Origin: Marisa cornuarietis
Taxonomy: Eukaryota; Mollusca; Gastropoda; Architaenioglossa; Ampullariidae
DNA: 64,000 bases
NCBI GenBank assembly: GCA_004794655.1
Contig: SMMW01000584.1
Coordinates: 4,534,001 to 4,598,000 of the forward strand
Direction: 5' to 3'
A model generated the notes under the pieces. The model had not been told where the DNA came from, did no database searches, and saw nothing but the letters and a program-made list of their open reading frames with translations. Positions 35,706-49,026 of this stretch are shown in pieces. Numbering within the stretch: position 1 is the stretch's first letter; the number at the start of each line of letters is the position of its first letter. The translations under genes were made by a program, and so were the position numbers.

Positions 35706-38312
35706 GAATAACGGGTGTTTTATCTTTTTCTTATGCTATGTTGTTTTCCATGTTTCCAGTGAGATCAAGCATTTTTTTTTTACTGTTTTTCTATATTTGA
35801 TATTCTCCTTGGTCGTTTCTTTCATTGCTTGCTTAAAGTTAAATTTATTGGAGGGTCTGTGCTAACGTTCCTGGTTTGTTTAGTATTGTCGCATTTCAGC
35901 AACCAATAGTAATGAGTTTTTTTGGTTGAGAGCAGATCGGCTGTAATGTTGGGAACGTCCGTGCGGCTTTGGTCCCCAACCATCATACCTCCAGTTACCT
36001 GGTCTACCTCTCTACTGTCACTGTTTGATGGGATGTCTCTAGTTTCATTTTCCGTAACTAAATATTTTTGACAGAAAATGAATTGTTAGTCCATTGACCA
36101 ACCCCCTGTAACCTGGGGGACCGGTGGGTCACTCTTAGTCTGATCTCTTGATCTGTCCGACATGGGTGTCCTGCCAGGAACTAGTGCTCCTGTCGGTATA
36201 GTTGTAAGGGTCATCAAGACACGCAAGCCCTCTAACCACGGCAATTGGTGATAGTCCAACAGGAGGAGTAATATAATAGAAGTATAAACTCTCTATTACA
36301 CTTACTCCTTCCACCCACACACGCACCAACAAGGGGAAGCCAGCGAGCAACACGCGAATATAAAGATGGCACTAGATGGTGGACCAAGGACGGACTATAT
36401 TATATATAAACCCTACATTTTCATCAAATCTTAAATGGTAGAAGAAAAGAAACGTTATAGCTTTCGTTTCTTTTTTTACATCTACAGTAGAGAATCTTCT
36501 TGCTAGCTGCTGTAGTAGTTGTAGTCATAGAATTTTCTCATTAAAGGGAGAGAACTATGCCTAGCGTGTGACGCGTATTACTCACTTACCTCCCATGCTG
36601 TGCATCGTGGCTATCATCTCCTTGTTGCACCCTCTTTCTCCAGCACGCCCCCTAACCCCCATCTCTCTCACTTCATTCGCTTCCTCCAACACTTTGGTTT
36701 GGCAGATCATGTGCGTGAATATGATCGACTGAAACAAAACGTCTCGTGACATTTTCTTCGAAGAAAAGGGAAAGCAAAGAAAGGCAGCTATCTCTGGTAT
36801 CGATCGCCCTCCACGCACTATTAGCGGGTCGTGGTATCAGCATGTGATTAGAGTCTGCAGCTTCCTACGACACCTGCCAGACTTCCCAGCCATCTTCCAG
36901 GCAGGAAACAGGCTGCGAAACCAGAGAAGAAGAAAACGTTGGCGCATGCGATGTCAGAATAAAGCAAAAGACAACAGTTTAACACATTATCCTGACGTCC
37001 TGCAGGGACCTCCTGTGCCTCCATACCTGAATTCGGGCCCTGCGTTTTGAAAATTCATTTCTGTTCGTCTTGAGTGTTTCTACATCGAATTCTGCACGTG
37101 GATGGATGGGTGGTGGATGGATGTGTGTACACAAATATAGATGAGAGTATAGCACATACTGCGTACCACTTCAAAAAAACAATTTTATGTGGATATGATT
37201 TGATCTTTCTACCTCTTGGCTGGTTCACTGAGGACAATGAAACCGACTCTTGCTAACTCCTAAATTACCAGAGTGGTGTTTGTTAACGATCTAGCAATAA
37301 ACAAATGATAGTGTCACCACCTTCTGAAACAAATGTGATAGCAGCAGGTGTGTTTTCTTTTTGATACTCTTTAACCGATCTGAAAAGTAAAAAATGACAC
37401 TGAATACATGTAGGTAGTCTGAAAGGTCTTACAGAATCTGCGGAAGTGGTTATTACATCAGATTTTGAGTAGTGTGTTGTACTTCAAAATTGAGGTGGGA
37501 CCCCTTTAAGAGATAAAAAAATTTAACATCACATTCATTCCAGTTGAGCTATGAGTATCCAGGAATGGAATTTTAAGGGATATTTTATTGGAAACAGACG
37601 AGTTCCAACAGATTGTCTCATTCACTTCTTTGCATTGGCGGAGATGTCTGGATGTGAAATGTGCCAGCCTGCTAATGATGCAAACCAGCAGAATACGAGA
37701 AGACAAAAAAGAGTGATGCTGGTTTTTCAAGAAATGTCAAGATTGATGATCATGATGATGCGGGTCAGGAAGAAAATGGCAAAAAAATGAGTGTTGTTCA
37801 ATAGTCGTATTAACAGGATTATGGTGTTATTCGTACCTGTTTAAAAAATATTACAACCACACCCACCGCAGGTACTGCTTCAACAACAGACTACAGAGCC
37901 TTTGCTACTGGTTGAGTATGTTTAGTACTTGTTCGGCATACGACAGGTGTGCATGTGTAATCCGCAGTCTGAGTGATGCCCTAGAATTGGCGGCGTTTAG
38001 TACAGCTACCCCACGACTTGACCACTCCAGTCGTCATGACGATCGGTCACCTGGGAGACCGCCAGAGGAGGGTGTTTTACGTCTCCCTTCAGCCGTTATC
38101 TGGAGGTGAACACGCACTACCTGCGAGGCTGAACACCGGTCCTTGACCTCTGCCGGTGGCCCACCCATCGATCAGGGATGACAAGACACGCTGGCCAGAC
38201 CCTCTCGGTCGGCCTCTGCAAACCGAGATCGTTTATTCACCCTGACGGAAAATGAACACCCGGCTCTCATGATTTACGAGTTTCTTTCTCTTTTTCGGAG
38301 TCAGCGTGTAGG

Positions 38313-38355
38313 AGGTCGTCGTCGTCGTCGTCGTCATCATCATCATCATCATCAC
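38313..38355 (+). repeat. (GTC)n(ATC)n microsatellite
   Basis: GTC repeats run straight into ATC repeats in an otherwise gene-free interval. Confidence 0.95.
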
Positions 38356-40385
38356 GTGTACCGCTATTTATACCGTTATTAGTGCGGTACATAATGTCGT
38401 GTCATGGTTCCCACCGCCTTGGTCACGTGGCTATGTTTCGAAACCTTCCTGTTAGGTGAAGACAACATGCACAAACGCAGTCTTCAACAGGAGCACCGAC
38501 ATGGCAGCGCTCCAGCTTTTTCTATAATTAGCTGCTCGGCATCCCAAGGGGCGAGAAGACAGTTTAGCATACAAACCCTTATTTCACCATCGCCATTTGC
38601 AGCCGAACGTCCACCGACTGCGCCACCGCCACCGCCACCATGACCATCACCTCTACCACCAGCAGCAACAGCAATCAACACAATCGTCTCGCCTCCGGGC
38701 TGCTTTTATCACCCCTGGCATGAATTACAGCGACCTGATCAAATAAATCGCTGCCTCGTAGTCTAAAGCTGTTGTTTTGACACCGCACACGACCACTGGC
38801 GGTTGCCAAGCCGAAACGCGACAATCTGCTTAGGCTGCGCGGTTTTCAGGGCAAAGTACTTAAATTTCGCCCAGTTTCGGCTTATCAGGCCAAAGCGACC
38901 GCGACGTGGCTCTGGAGGTGCATGAAGATGACGCTCCGATCAGACTCCGAGTGGTGACGTCAGGAGAATTAACGACTTGCTAGCTGACTTGCTCTCCCGA
39001 CGAGTCCATAGCTCTGTCCCCTATTTTTGCAGTGTCTTGTCGCGGACAGAAAGAGAATACCATGCGATATTTATTATTTCAAGTGATTGGTAGACGTGTT
39101 GCTGAACTTCCGAATGCCCAAATAATTAAAATATTTCATATTTTATATAAAGAGGCGGGAGGAAATGGTCAAGAAAGACTTGCGCAACGCTTCTTCCCTT
39201 CTATCCCTGCACCCTCGATCATTTCAGTAATTCGTTTACGGAAGCATGTAGAGTCACCGAAAAATAGAACTACACATTATTTTTATTACACATTATAATT
39301 ATTCTCTTGTAAATATATCTGTCTCTTATTACATAACAAATCATATTAAACAGGAGAGAGGAGGAGAGAAGCTCTAAAGCTGGACATAAACACTGCTATG
39401 GAAACTGATAGAAAGACAAACAATAGATCGGTTCTTTGCATGCAGTTAAGTGATGTCATTAATTTCAAATCTCACAAGACACAAGAATCAATATTACTGT
39501 TGTTCAGCACTCGATGATAATTATACTTGCTCTCCGTCAATTATTTCTAGCTGTCAGTGTTGCTCCTTGAGGCAGTGCTAAGGGACTGTAATGCTAAGAT
39601 TCAAAGCCAATAAGTCTTAAGCATTCAAGGCCATTTAGAGCGACACACACACAAAAAATAATCAGCCCGCAGACGACAAGCTGAGGAGCAATGATGGTGA
39701 GTGTAAATAAATATTAAGTGTCGGAAATGCATTTGTCGCAGCAGTAGCAGTAATATGATTGCGATTACTTCATTCAGTACCACTTTCATCCTTAACATTA
39801 CTTTCATCCTTTCATCTACCACCTACACACTTTCTACAGATGAAAGCAGTTGTAGTGTGTTCAATGACAGAAGAAGATTATTGTGACTGAGAGAGACAGA
39901 AACAGAACAAGAGAGAGAGAAAGAGAGGTGAGATCAATAAAGAAACAAACAGGAAGTGCTGGGCTGCACCATAAAAGGAAATAAAATAAAAAGAGTGTTG
40001 AACTGGATTAAAAAAGAATCAAGAACTGCAGAGCTGCAAAATAAAATAAAACAAAAGAAAAATGAAATAAAAATAAAATATGCTCATGAAAGGAGATAAC
40101 GCTGCAGCGTTGCGACGGACGAAGTTCCTCGTGTGCAGCGTTGTGCTGGAAATGGGCGGAGGTTGGAAGGCAGCTTCTGAAAAAAAAGTCATAAAAAACA
40201 CGATGACAAAACTTGTCTTGTGCTTCTAGGCTTCAATTTTCCTCCTGTCACTAGCAGGCAAGTCGAGCAGCACACAAAAAGCCAGGACAATCAGTTCGTT
40301 CTCATCTGTAGGGACGCATGCGCAGATGGAGGCTGGAATCTGTCAATTTTTAAACATCAGCCGTAAAATAGGTTTGAACTTGTAG

Positions 40386-40387
<2 letters not shown>

Positions 40388-40417
<30 letters not shown>
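40388..40417 (+). repeat. (TG)n microsatellite
   Basis: Fifteen TG units, followed by GA-rich and further TG-rich sequence to about 40470. Confidence 0.95.
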
Positions 40418-40418
<1 letters not shown>

Positions 40419-43400
40419 TGAGAAATAAAGAAAGAGACTCTGTGTGTACGTGTGTGTGTTTGTGTGTGTCAGAGAGGGAGTGAGAATGAGCACTGCCAGA
40501 ACACTTATAATATTAATCGCACAATACTTGTTTGAGTTTTTTTTATACAATGATGTGCTTATTCGCGAAACAGTCACAAATGTAAACAAATTATTTGATT
40601 CTGCTCTTTCAATGGTTATGACTGGATATACTACTTCACTTATTGTGGCTATAATGGAGTGAATGATTACATAGGACTAGCCTGGATCTGACTATACACT
40701 TTCATTGGCTATGGTTGTCCATGGCTATACAGTTTTCTTTGGCATAGCTTCTTCCCCCCCACCCCACCACCAAGGACGCATGTTTCCACAAAACACGGGT
40801 TAATTATTTTTCCATGAAGAATTATTTGGGGCTCAAAATATAAGCCAGATAAACAAATAAGTAAAGAATATTTAGTGATGTTCTTTCTCTGTAGAAATTC
40901 TCTAAATCAAAAACAGAAGAAAAGCGCTCAACACTTCTTTTTGCAAAATCTATGCACAGCGAAACATTTAGGGAAAGTCATAGACAGGCGTGGCTTTCAT
41001 GACCGAGCTGTAATGGGCAGTGTGTATGGGCGTGACTGATTAAGAAGACAGGGCGTGTGGAAATCGGTTCCTGTAACGAGGCTCGTAGGGAGCGCACCTT
41101 GTCTGAGTTACCTGGAGAAGAAAGACGATAGAGGTGGTGTACGCAGACTCCATCGAAGCGCTGTGTGCATTTGTGACGTCGTATCAGGAGACACGATGAG
41201 ACATGAGTTTGTGAGATGCTGTTGGTTCCGGACAACAACTAAGGCCAAACGTCCAAACTCTAATATGAAAAATTCTGACGCCACAGTCAAATGGGCACGC
41301 ATTTTACATTGTTCAGAGCCTCCCACGCGATAACTAAGTAAATGGAACTTCTAAACTCTGGTCTGTCAGATGATGTGCGATGAATGCAATAAGCATTTAT
41401 CCAAAATAGTTTAGTGTGTGTGTTTGTGTGTGTGCGCACGCGGGGATAATTCTTTTTCGCCTAACCTTGTATTCACAGCGCAAAACTTACAGTACAAGGG
41501 TAACAAAAAGATAAAAATAAAACCAGAAACAAGCTGTAGCCCTGTTGTCATTCCTCTGTCGTCTGTAAATAGACAGCTGTCACAAATGAAGAGTGTCAGC
41601 CACGTAACGCTGTATATTCCAACATTAAGAGAGAACCCGAACCACGCATGCACTAACACGGAGCTGACAGCGGGTAATTCCAACATGGAACAGTTGGGAG
41701 GCTCAAGATAACGCAGTCGTCTCCGACATAAATCACCCGCATTGTCCAACAAGAAGCAGGCATGTCCGGCACAACGTTGACGTCATACACAGTGGTAGGG
41801 CCGGTGGCCGCCATGGCTGTTTGCACGGCGGTCACGTGCCTGTCAGTTGCGTGTCTGGCACGTGTTCTCGGCGCGGCCAGCACTGCAGTTTATGACACCT
41901 GGCTGACATGAGGCCACTAGTAAATGACGTCAGGGCACTCTCTCCAACAGCTGGCTGTTGGCTGAAATATGGCTGATCAACAGGACTCGTGGAGTCAGTT
42001 TTACTTGACGTTCTCTCTCCCTCCAAACCGTCAACCTATTGCATGTAACTTTTAGAAACTTCGATTGAAAGATGTTTTAGGAACCATTCTTTTTACTGCG
42101 AATCTGTCTGCTTGCTCCGTTTGTCTGTCTTTCTATTTTTATCCTATCCTGCCTACTTGCCCACGTTCGTCTGTCCTTAGTTTTGGCTGACCTTGTCTGT
42201 TTCGTCTCTTTGTCGACTTGCATAGTCTTTCTGCTTGCTCTGTCTTATTTTCTGCTTATTATTGCTTATTTTCTGCTTATCCTGTTTGTCTGTCTTTCTG
42301 ACTGTCATGTCTGTCTTCTGATTTCCCTGTCTTTCCTGCCTACTTGGCCTCTCTGTTTGGCTCCCCTATTCATTCTTTATCATGTTTGCACTAAGACCAT
42401 GCTCCTCACGACTGTGAGTATGCGCTATACAAATCTTTCATTTAATATTATTATTATTATTATTTCGCTTTCAACTGCTCGCTCTGTCTGTCTACCGGTC
42501 TGCGTGCCTTCTTTGACTGTTCGCTAGCCTATATCTTGATTGCTGCATAGCTCTTTTTATGCCTCCACTTCTTTCTCTCTCTCTCTCTCTTCTTTTTTCC
42601 TTTTCTTTTTTGTACAAACTTCGCTTTTTTTTTCTTTACCACAACTACGGTACGTAGTACTCCTATGGATGACGACGAATGAGGATGGGTGGATTGGAGA
42701 AGCCGATAGAAATCGGGCCATGTTTGTGCAGAGAATCTTGTTTAGTTTTTCTTGTCCCCTTTTCTCACCATCGTCAGCAGCGGTGTAGTGAATTTGACAA
42801 GCGCCGTAAAAATATACCCTTGCCTATACCCCTTAAAAACACTTGATTTTTCTCTTTCCTGTAAAAGGAGAGCGTCAGGTCATCTAGTAAAGTGTCAAGT
42901 GGTCTGCTACCCGAGTGTGGGACATTGTCTGTGGGTTGTTCGAGTGGATCTCGGTGGACGTGTATGGCTGTAGTGGGAACGTCATTGCACCGTGCCCTGT
43001 GATCGAATCACAGAAAAGTCGAAGAGTTTTGGCCTAGCCTGTTCCTTTTACTACTGTCTCCCAGAAGACTTCAAACCTCTGCTTCCTGAAGAATTCCCGC
43101 TAGTAGTTCCCCTGATGACAGTGTCTTTAGTGTCAGAGTTTTGAAATGCCCGGCTGTCGGCCTGTACACCCGTCCCTTTTTTGTCTGCTTTCTGTTAAGT
43201 TTTTTTTCTTGTTTTCTAGCCTCATTGTCTAGCTACATGCTATTCAACCTCACGCTAAGTGATCTCAGTAAACAAGTCAATTTTACACATTCTTTACTCT
43301 CCTTCTTTAAGGCTATTCTTAACCAGACAAATTTAGATAACGCTCGACCAAGTTTGGCAAAGATTTTATGCAACTGACACCCGAACACTTTGGGCAAAGT

Positions 43401-43424
43401 CTTATTCATATTTGTCTTGTTAAG

Positions 43425-43850
43425 AACAGCTTTTACCTGCATTCTTTAGACATTCTCTTCACTCTTTACACGCTGCTGCCTGGCTAACAAGTACTATTTC
43501 TTTGGAGTCGCTTAAAACACAGCTTAAAGACCAACCTGAATGGTTTTCGAAGTTTTCTTATATCGGTAGATACAGGCGATATAAACCTAACCTGTAAATT
43601 TTAGCCTCCAAAACCCATCTGCTGTAGTGTCATACTTAGTGTATATGATTCTCTTTTGTGTGCCTGTTAATTGCTTGCTTTGGTGGGGAAATGCTTCCAC
43701 CTGGAGGTGATTTCTCTGAGGAGTACCTGGAGAAAATCCCCGATGGCCTGGCCTGCTAATGACATATTTTTTACTTCTGTAAAGCGTCGTGAGCTTTTTA
43801 GAAACGATACTGTTTACGCACGTTTATTATTGTTATTACTATCTCAGATG
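43425..43850 (+). mobile_element. Possible LINE 3' end fossil
   Basis: The plus strand reads HAAAWLTSTISLESLKTQLK near 43465-43525, resembling the last residues of CR1/L2-type ORF2 proteins (a Trp followed by Ser-Leu-x-x-Leu-Lys). An untranslated stretch follows, ending AAAGCGTCGTGAGC and a (TTATTG)-rich tail near 43780-43840, like other LINE or SINE 3' tails in this window. Confidence 0.4.
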
Positions 43851-44560
43851 ATCTTGTCATTTTTTCTATTCTTTGCCATTATGTCGTGGACGGGGGATAG
43901 ACATTCCTGACACGTGTTGTTAATAGTCGACAACATCGCACAAAGCCTGCTCTCGACAGGATTTATACTGTCCGAGATCTTTTCGCGAGCCATCGCACGA
44001 AAGCGAGGTCGTGACGTCATAAATTCTATGTCTGCAGCCTACACCCGACTTGGAAGCAGTATAGTGTCATGGCAACAGTCTGGCCACGTTATGTACGCTC
44101 CTATCGATCTTCATTTCAAGGTGTGTTTTTTACGTGCAGGAGACAAAAGGGCATTTGACGGGGAGGAGGGGACACTTGTCCTCAATTCGCGTGTCCTTGC
44201 GCAGAAGCTCCACCAAGTCCTGATTTATGCCACGTGATCTCGGCAGACTACCCTCGCGTTGCCATGGAGGCACAGAATCCATCGTAAGCCCTTAGATTTC
44301 TCCGAGAAGTTATGGGCGAGAAAGGCCTTTAAAAGCAGAGCTGGGATCTTTCACGACAATGTCCATTCTTTTATTACAGATTTCTCTCTTCCTGTCTCCT
44401 TATTTTTCCTTGTCCATCTTTCCATTCTTTTTTTTCTGCTCTCGCGAATCTTACTGTTTACTTACATCACATTATACTGGTTTTCCGTTTTCAAAAATGT
44501 TATATTCCTCTGAATTTATTTACGTCATTTGTAGATGCTCGCATGTCATTTTGAATTGTT

Positions 44561-44799
44561 GGGGGAAGCCGGTAGCCGAGTGGCGAGAAAACTGGCGTCT
44601 AAACCGCGAGACGTGGCCGTTCGATACCTGTATTGGGGCAGCAATCTTCGCTCCCAGTTGACCCAGCTGTTGGGAATGGCTACCTGATTCCATGAAGGGT
44701 TGGAGAAGGTAAAGCAGCACACTGACCCCGAGAAAAGCGTTATTTATAATACCCCCCCCCCACCTCCCCTAGAAAGGTTAGGGGGACAACCTTTACCTT
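44561..44799 (+). repeat. tRNA-derived SINE copy
   Basis: The tRNA-like head (GGTAGCCGAGTGGCGAG, then GGCCGTTCGATACC) is followed by the CCCAGTTGACCCAGCTG body, CTGACCCCGAGAAAAGCG, a C-rich run and AGAAAGGTTAGGGGGACAAC. Same family as 28693-28955. Confidence 0.8.
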
Positions 44800-45386
44800 A
44801 ACTCTGAGAGTCTGTGTTTGAGTGTGAGTGCATTCTCGAGCAAAATAAGATCCCTGACATCTCACTCCTCAACGGCCGAAATGACGTTTAACTTAACCTT
44901 TTTAAATGCACTGAGCCCGATGATGAGGTCAAGTGCTGTGTCCCTCGACGATGACGACAAAAGCAACGATGATAACGGCAATAACGATTATGGTGCGTAA
45001 ATTTAAAATTTTTTAAAGTAGTTTACTCGTAAACAAGCTGTCGGCAAGAAAAGTTGCACGCGACATCGTCTTCCGTCGAACGCAAGGCAGCAGCGGCTCC
45101 ATTCCGTCACGCACGCGCTGCACGCATGGCGAAGAGCGAGTGAAGAAAACTAACGTCCTTTTGGTGCATCAATACAGTGGTGAACCGATAGAGAGTTGTT
45201 GTTTTGCTGAGCTACGATTCGACGATATCTTCGCTACCGATATATACACCAGTCACCGCTCTTTGCAGAACTTTAATATATGCTGGATCGCCGAAGTCTC
45301 CAGCCTGGAAGGATGACGAGGACATTCACCTCATACTCCGGAATACGGAACGATGCACTGAGTCTTGGAATCTTTAGTCTTGTTAG

Positions 45387-45595
45387 TCGAGCGGGTATCC
45401 TAGTGGTTAGGGCAACGATGTTCGATCACGGCGAGGCGCATGCTAGCCGGTTCGATATCCGTGTAAAGTATAGATATTTTTTATACTCTTTTCCGCGTCA
45501 TTTGACCCAGCTGCAGAGTGGGGAATGTAATTCAATGAGGGAAATGAGAAGAGCACCGTTCTCACTAAAGCTGGTCCCGAGATAAGTAAGGGCTC
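45387..45595 (+). repeat. Diverged tRNA-derived SINE copy
   Basis: The box A-like TATCCTAGTGGTTAGGGC and box B-like CCGGTTCGATATCC stand about 40 bases apart. The body has TTTGACCCAGCTGCAGAG and CTGGTCCCGAGATAAG, matching the family only in these parts. It is an older or related subfamily. Confidence 0.65.
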
Positions 45596-46753
45596 TATCT
45601 TCTAAAATTTAAAAAAAAATTAAAATGGCGAAAGCATTGCACGGTCATTTTTCGTCACAGTGAACAGAACGCTCCTCAGCCGCATGTACTGAAGTCGTGA
45701 TTACTAAGGGTTGAAAAGGCAGGAGGAGACAACTCAGCCCAACGTTCGAGAAAGCTACGAGAAATGAAATATTTGGAAGGAAAGATGAAAGAAAGGGTGA
45801 AAAATGAAAAGCGAGCTTAATTAGACCGCAGGCACTAACAAATTTATGGACAGAGAACGCGAAACGTGGTCCCACTCACTAACTGAGGATAAATAGGAAG
45901 CGAGACGAGAAATGGTGTAGGTCACGGCGCATGCTCGGCAGCTGAAGGAAATGCATGCCGTGTGAATCAGCAGCCTGGGAATGCCAAGGGGAGATTCAGG
46001 GATGCGTACCTGCCAGGTTGTGTAAAGCGTAAGTGGCAGGTGCAAATGATGTAGCGTTACAGCGCCTAGCGTCAAGATGCGGACCTGTCGTAAGGGATAT
46101 ATCGATACAGCTACGGGCGCAGAGATATATCGTTACAGCTCCAGGCTCTGAAGAGACCTTGAACTCCGAAAAGAGCCACGCCCTGTCTCTTGTCGGAAGT
46201 CAGGTCTGGTTTCCAGTAGCGTCCTGGATGTAAACGTCATAGGAGGAAAGACGGAGGAAAAGGTAAAAAAAAGGCACAAAACAATAGTTTACGATTCTAG
46301 GCGTTTCTTCGAATCACGACAAGTAATATGAGAAAATAATCTATCAGTCGACGTGAACTTCCTGATATACAACAAGTGCGTAGGTTGCAATCAAAGCGCT
46401 CAGCAGGTACGCACCTGGTCTTTTCTGTACACTCCTGTTTACTCTGTTTAGCTCTGATATATCCGTCTACGTCTTTTGGGAGGAAAACAGAAGAAGGAAT
46501 AATTATAATTATAAAGGAAAAAGTAACAGGACTTGAAAGAAAGGAGTAGGATTCAATGAGAGACAAGGGGAGGGGGCGCAACTTTACAGAATACTGGGTA
46601 AAAAGTCTGAAATATCGATAAATTATATTCAGAGTACACGATAGGATTGATGTAAAAGAAATTACACAGAAACATAAGAGAAATGATGCTAAAATTGTAC
46701 CATTATATAAATTACACTGCCCCAGATTCCTTTCACACAACAGCAACGATCAG

Positions 46754-47015
46754 GGGCCAGTTGCACAACACATTTCTAATTTTAAACACTTTTAGGCCTT
46801 AACTCTATTTAGATAATCAGTTTAAAGTGCACACCACAGTTTTAGAATTTTTAAAACTAAAACTGCTTTAAGTAATAAACTTGTTTAAGTCTGACTTTCC
46901 GTTCTGTCAGTACAATTTTTTATATGTTCTTCTGCAATGCACCAAAATGGCTAAGAAGAGATTTTGCGTCTTTAGAACAGTTTTAAGGTTTAGAAACGGG
47001 TTGTGCAACTGGCCC
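46754..47015. mobile_element. MITE with perfect 16-base inverted termini
   Basis: The element starts GGGCCAGTTGCACAAC and ends with the exact reverse complement, 262 bp in all. It is flanked on both sides by CAG (46751-46753 and 47016-47018), a likely 3-bp target duplication. The interior is AT-rich and noncoding. The superfamily is uncertain; a Harbinger/ISL2EU-type origin is possible. Confidence 0.75.
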
Positions 47016-47131
47016 CAGACCACCCCCAAAAAGTGAAAGAGTAAGAAATCAGATATTCAGAGATCTGAAAGTTAAGATTCAAAACTTCTACTTAAAAAGA
47101 TTGTGCTATTTGATCTTCATTTCATCTCACT

Positions 47132-47360
47132 GGCTTGCTGCGTGGTTAGAGAACTGTCGTCCGAACCGCAAGGCACGCCGATTCGAATCCTGTGTGGCGC
47201 AACGACTTTCCCCCAGTCGATCCAGAAATGGTACCTGGCGCCATAGAGGGTTCAGGGAGGTAAGGCAGGTAGGGAGAAGAAGCTGACCCCGAGAAAAGCA
47301 TGAATTTTAATACCTCCCTCCTCAACGACCTAAAAAGGTTCGGGGACGACCTTAACCTTT
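47132..47360 (+). repeat. tRNA-derived SINE copy
   Basis: The head GCTGCGTGGTTAGAGAACTG with box B CCGATTCGAATCC is followed by CCCCAGTCGATCCAG, CTGACCCCGAGAAAAGCATG, CCTCAACGACCTAAAAAGG and a CGACCTTAACCTTT end. This is one of the most complete copies of the family in the window. Confidence 0.8.
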
Positions 47361-48966
47361 CCAGCTCTGTGGGTCTGTGTGTGAGTGCACAGCGAAAGCT
47401 GAAGAACGAGAGTGCTCTCCCTTTCTAGCTGCCTACGTCGGAATAGTTAGCCCCTGCGGCTGTGGAGAGCGCGTGCCACCAGCACCCCAAGTGCTAATTG
47501 CTAACTGATAGCCTTCCTTGTCTCAGCCACGCGCTACCTTAGGCAAAGGAGTTAGCGCGAAAACTAGGGAGGACTTCACGACTGATGGAATTCCGCTGCC
47601 GCTGCTGGTAAAACGATGGCAAAACGAAGAAGACAATGACGATGATGATGTGGTAGGCTCCGATGGAATGCGTCTTATGTTTCATGCAACATGGACGTTG
47701 TGTACGGTTTCCATTGCCAACAACTCTTTTTCAGAGACTGATCGTGCAATTTTTATTCCATCTATTTCTCTCTCTGACTTTCTTTTTTCTCTCTTTCTCT
47801 GCCTTTTTCTCTCCGTGTGTGTGTGTGTGTGTGCGTGCGCACGCGTGGCTCCAACAGGTTGAGCATGTGTCGATAATGAAGCAAGCGTTTTGCGCATGAA
47901 CTCCCATACCCAGCTCGCCTTCCCAGTTTCCTTACATAAACCTCTGCTTACCTGAGACCCGACAAAGAGGTAGGCTTACACGAGCCAGCTCTATCTTTCC
48001 CTCCCTCTCTGGAGGCTGTAAACTATCGTGGAAAAAAAAAAGTGGATGAAACATCAGGGAATTGGGAAACGTCTCACAGCTCCTCCCTTCCCCTCCCCCT
48101 TAGCTCCCCCTTCCCCTTGTCTCTCGCCACTCCTTTTGCTCTTCTTTTATCCTAGCAGTGTTGGTTTTGTTTTGTCTTTTTTTTCACGTGGTTAAAATCC
48201 ACACACTGAAAGCCGATTAGCTACAGACAGAAAAGAGTAGAGCGTCTTTCAAGATACCTGCACAACTGTTTTCTGCACGAGGTGTACTGGAAACAGACCT
48301 CTTCAATCAAAAGGGGCGCGTGGAGATGAAGAGAACCACCACGTTGTTCACACACCTTCGTGCGTATTTTTCTATAATACTTTTTGGTTCCCTGGAAATC
48401 TTTTTTTTCCTCTCTAAAAATGAACTGTAGCAATTCAACGCCACTAGGACATGACAGGTCATAAATACGGAGTCTAAATTCCCTTCAGGCAGAAGATAGA
48501 GAGAAAGAAAGGAGGAATGATGGTCAGAAACAGATAATTCATTGTAGATGTTTCAGCTGAACATCTGTTTCTATCACTTCTACCTAACCAACGCCAACAA
48601 ACGAGTTTCTTGTGGGAATATGCGCTGTCATGAATACTGTCTAAATGCATCATTGGTATTCGTTTTCTGCATTCACCATATGAGTGCATCATATTAATTG
48701 TAATTACTCACTGTATTCACCATCTGTATTCACCATGTGTAGGCAGCGTCTGCATGCACCATGTATATGCGCTACCCGTTCAATCACCAAATTACGTCAA
48801 CATTTCAGCCCTCGTCTCAGGCCACGTCGGTGCCAGACACTTAACTCCCACTTGTAGAATCCTGGGATTAGAGCCTATCTGCGAGATAGCATTCTGTGCA
48901 GGCATGCGACATATCCAGTGAATGCTGCCCGGGAAGATCGGAACACAAATCTCGGTGGCATGCACA

Positions 48967-49026
48967 CTCTTTCTCTCTCTCTCTCTCTCACACACACACA
49001 AACACAAGAAGAGAGAGAGAGAGAGA
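48967..49026 (+). repeat. (TC)n(AC)n ... (GA)n compound microsatellite
   Basis: A TC run passes into AC and, after a short spacer, into a GA run. The TC and GA blocks are reverse complements and could pair as a hairpin. Confidence 0.9.

Larger units (their letters stand above)
35706..44560. other. Gene-poor interval
   Basis: No supported gene. Microsatellites lie at 38313 and 40388, pyrimidine-rich stretches at 42080-42640, a LINE/SINE-like tail near 42420 and the possible LINE end at 43425. Short frames on both strands have no recognisable domain. Confidence 0.5.

Noticed and set aside
36135..36353. Minus-strand frame with a signal-peptide-like start (MLLAGFPLLVRV)
   Set aside because: The remainder has no known domain and no resemblance to the signal exons of genes A or B; no supporting splice partners found.
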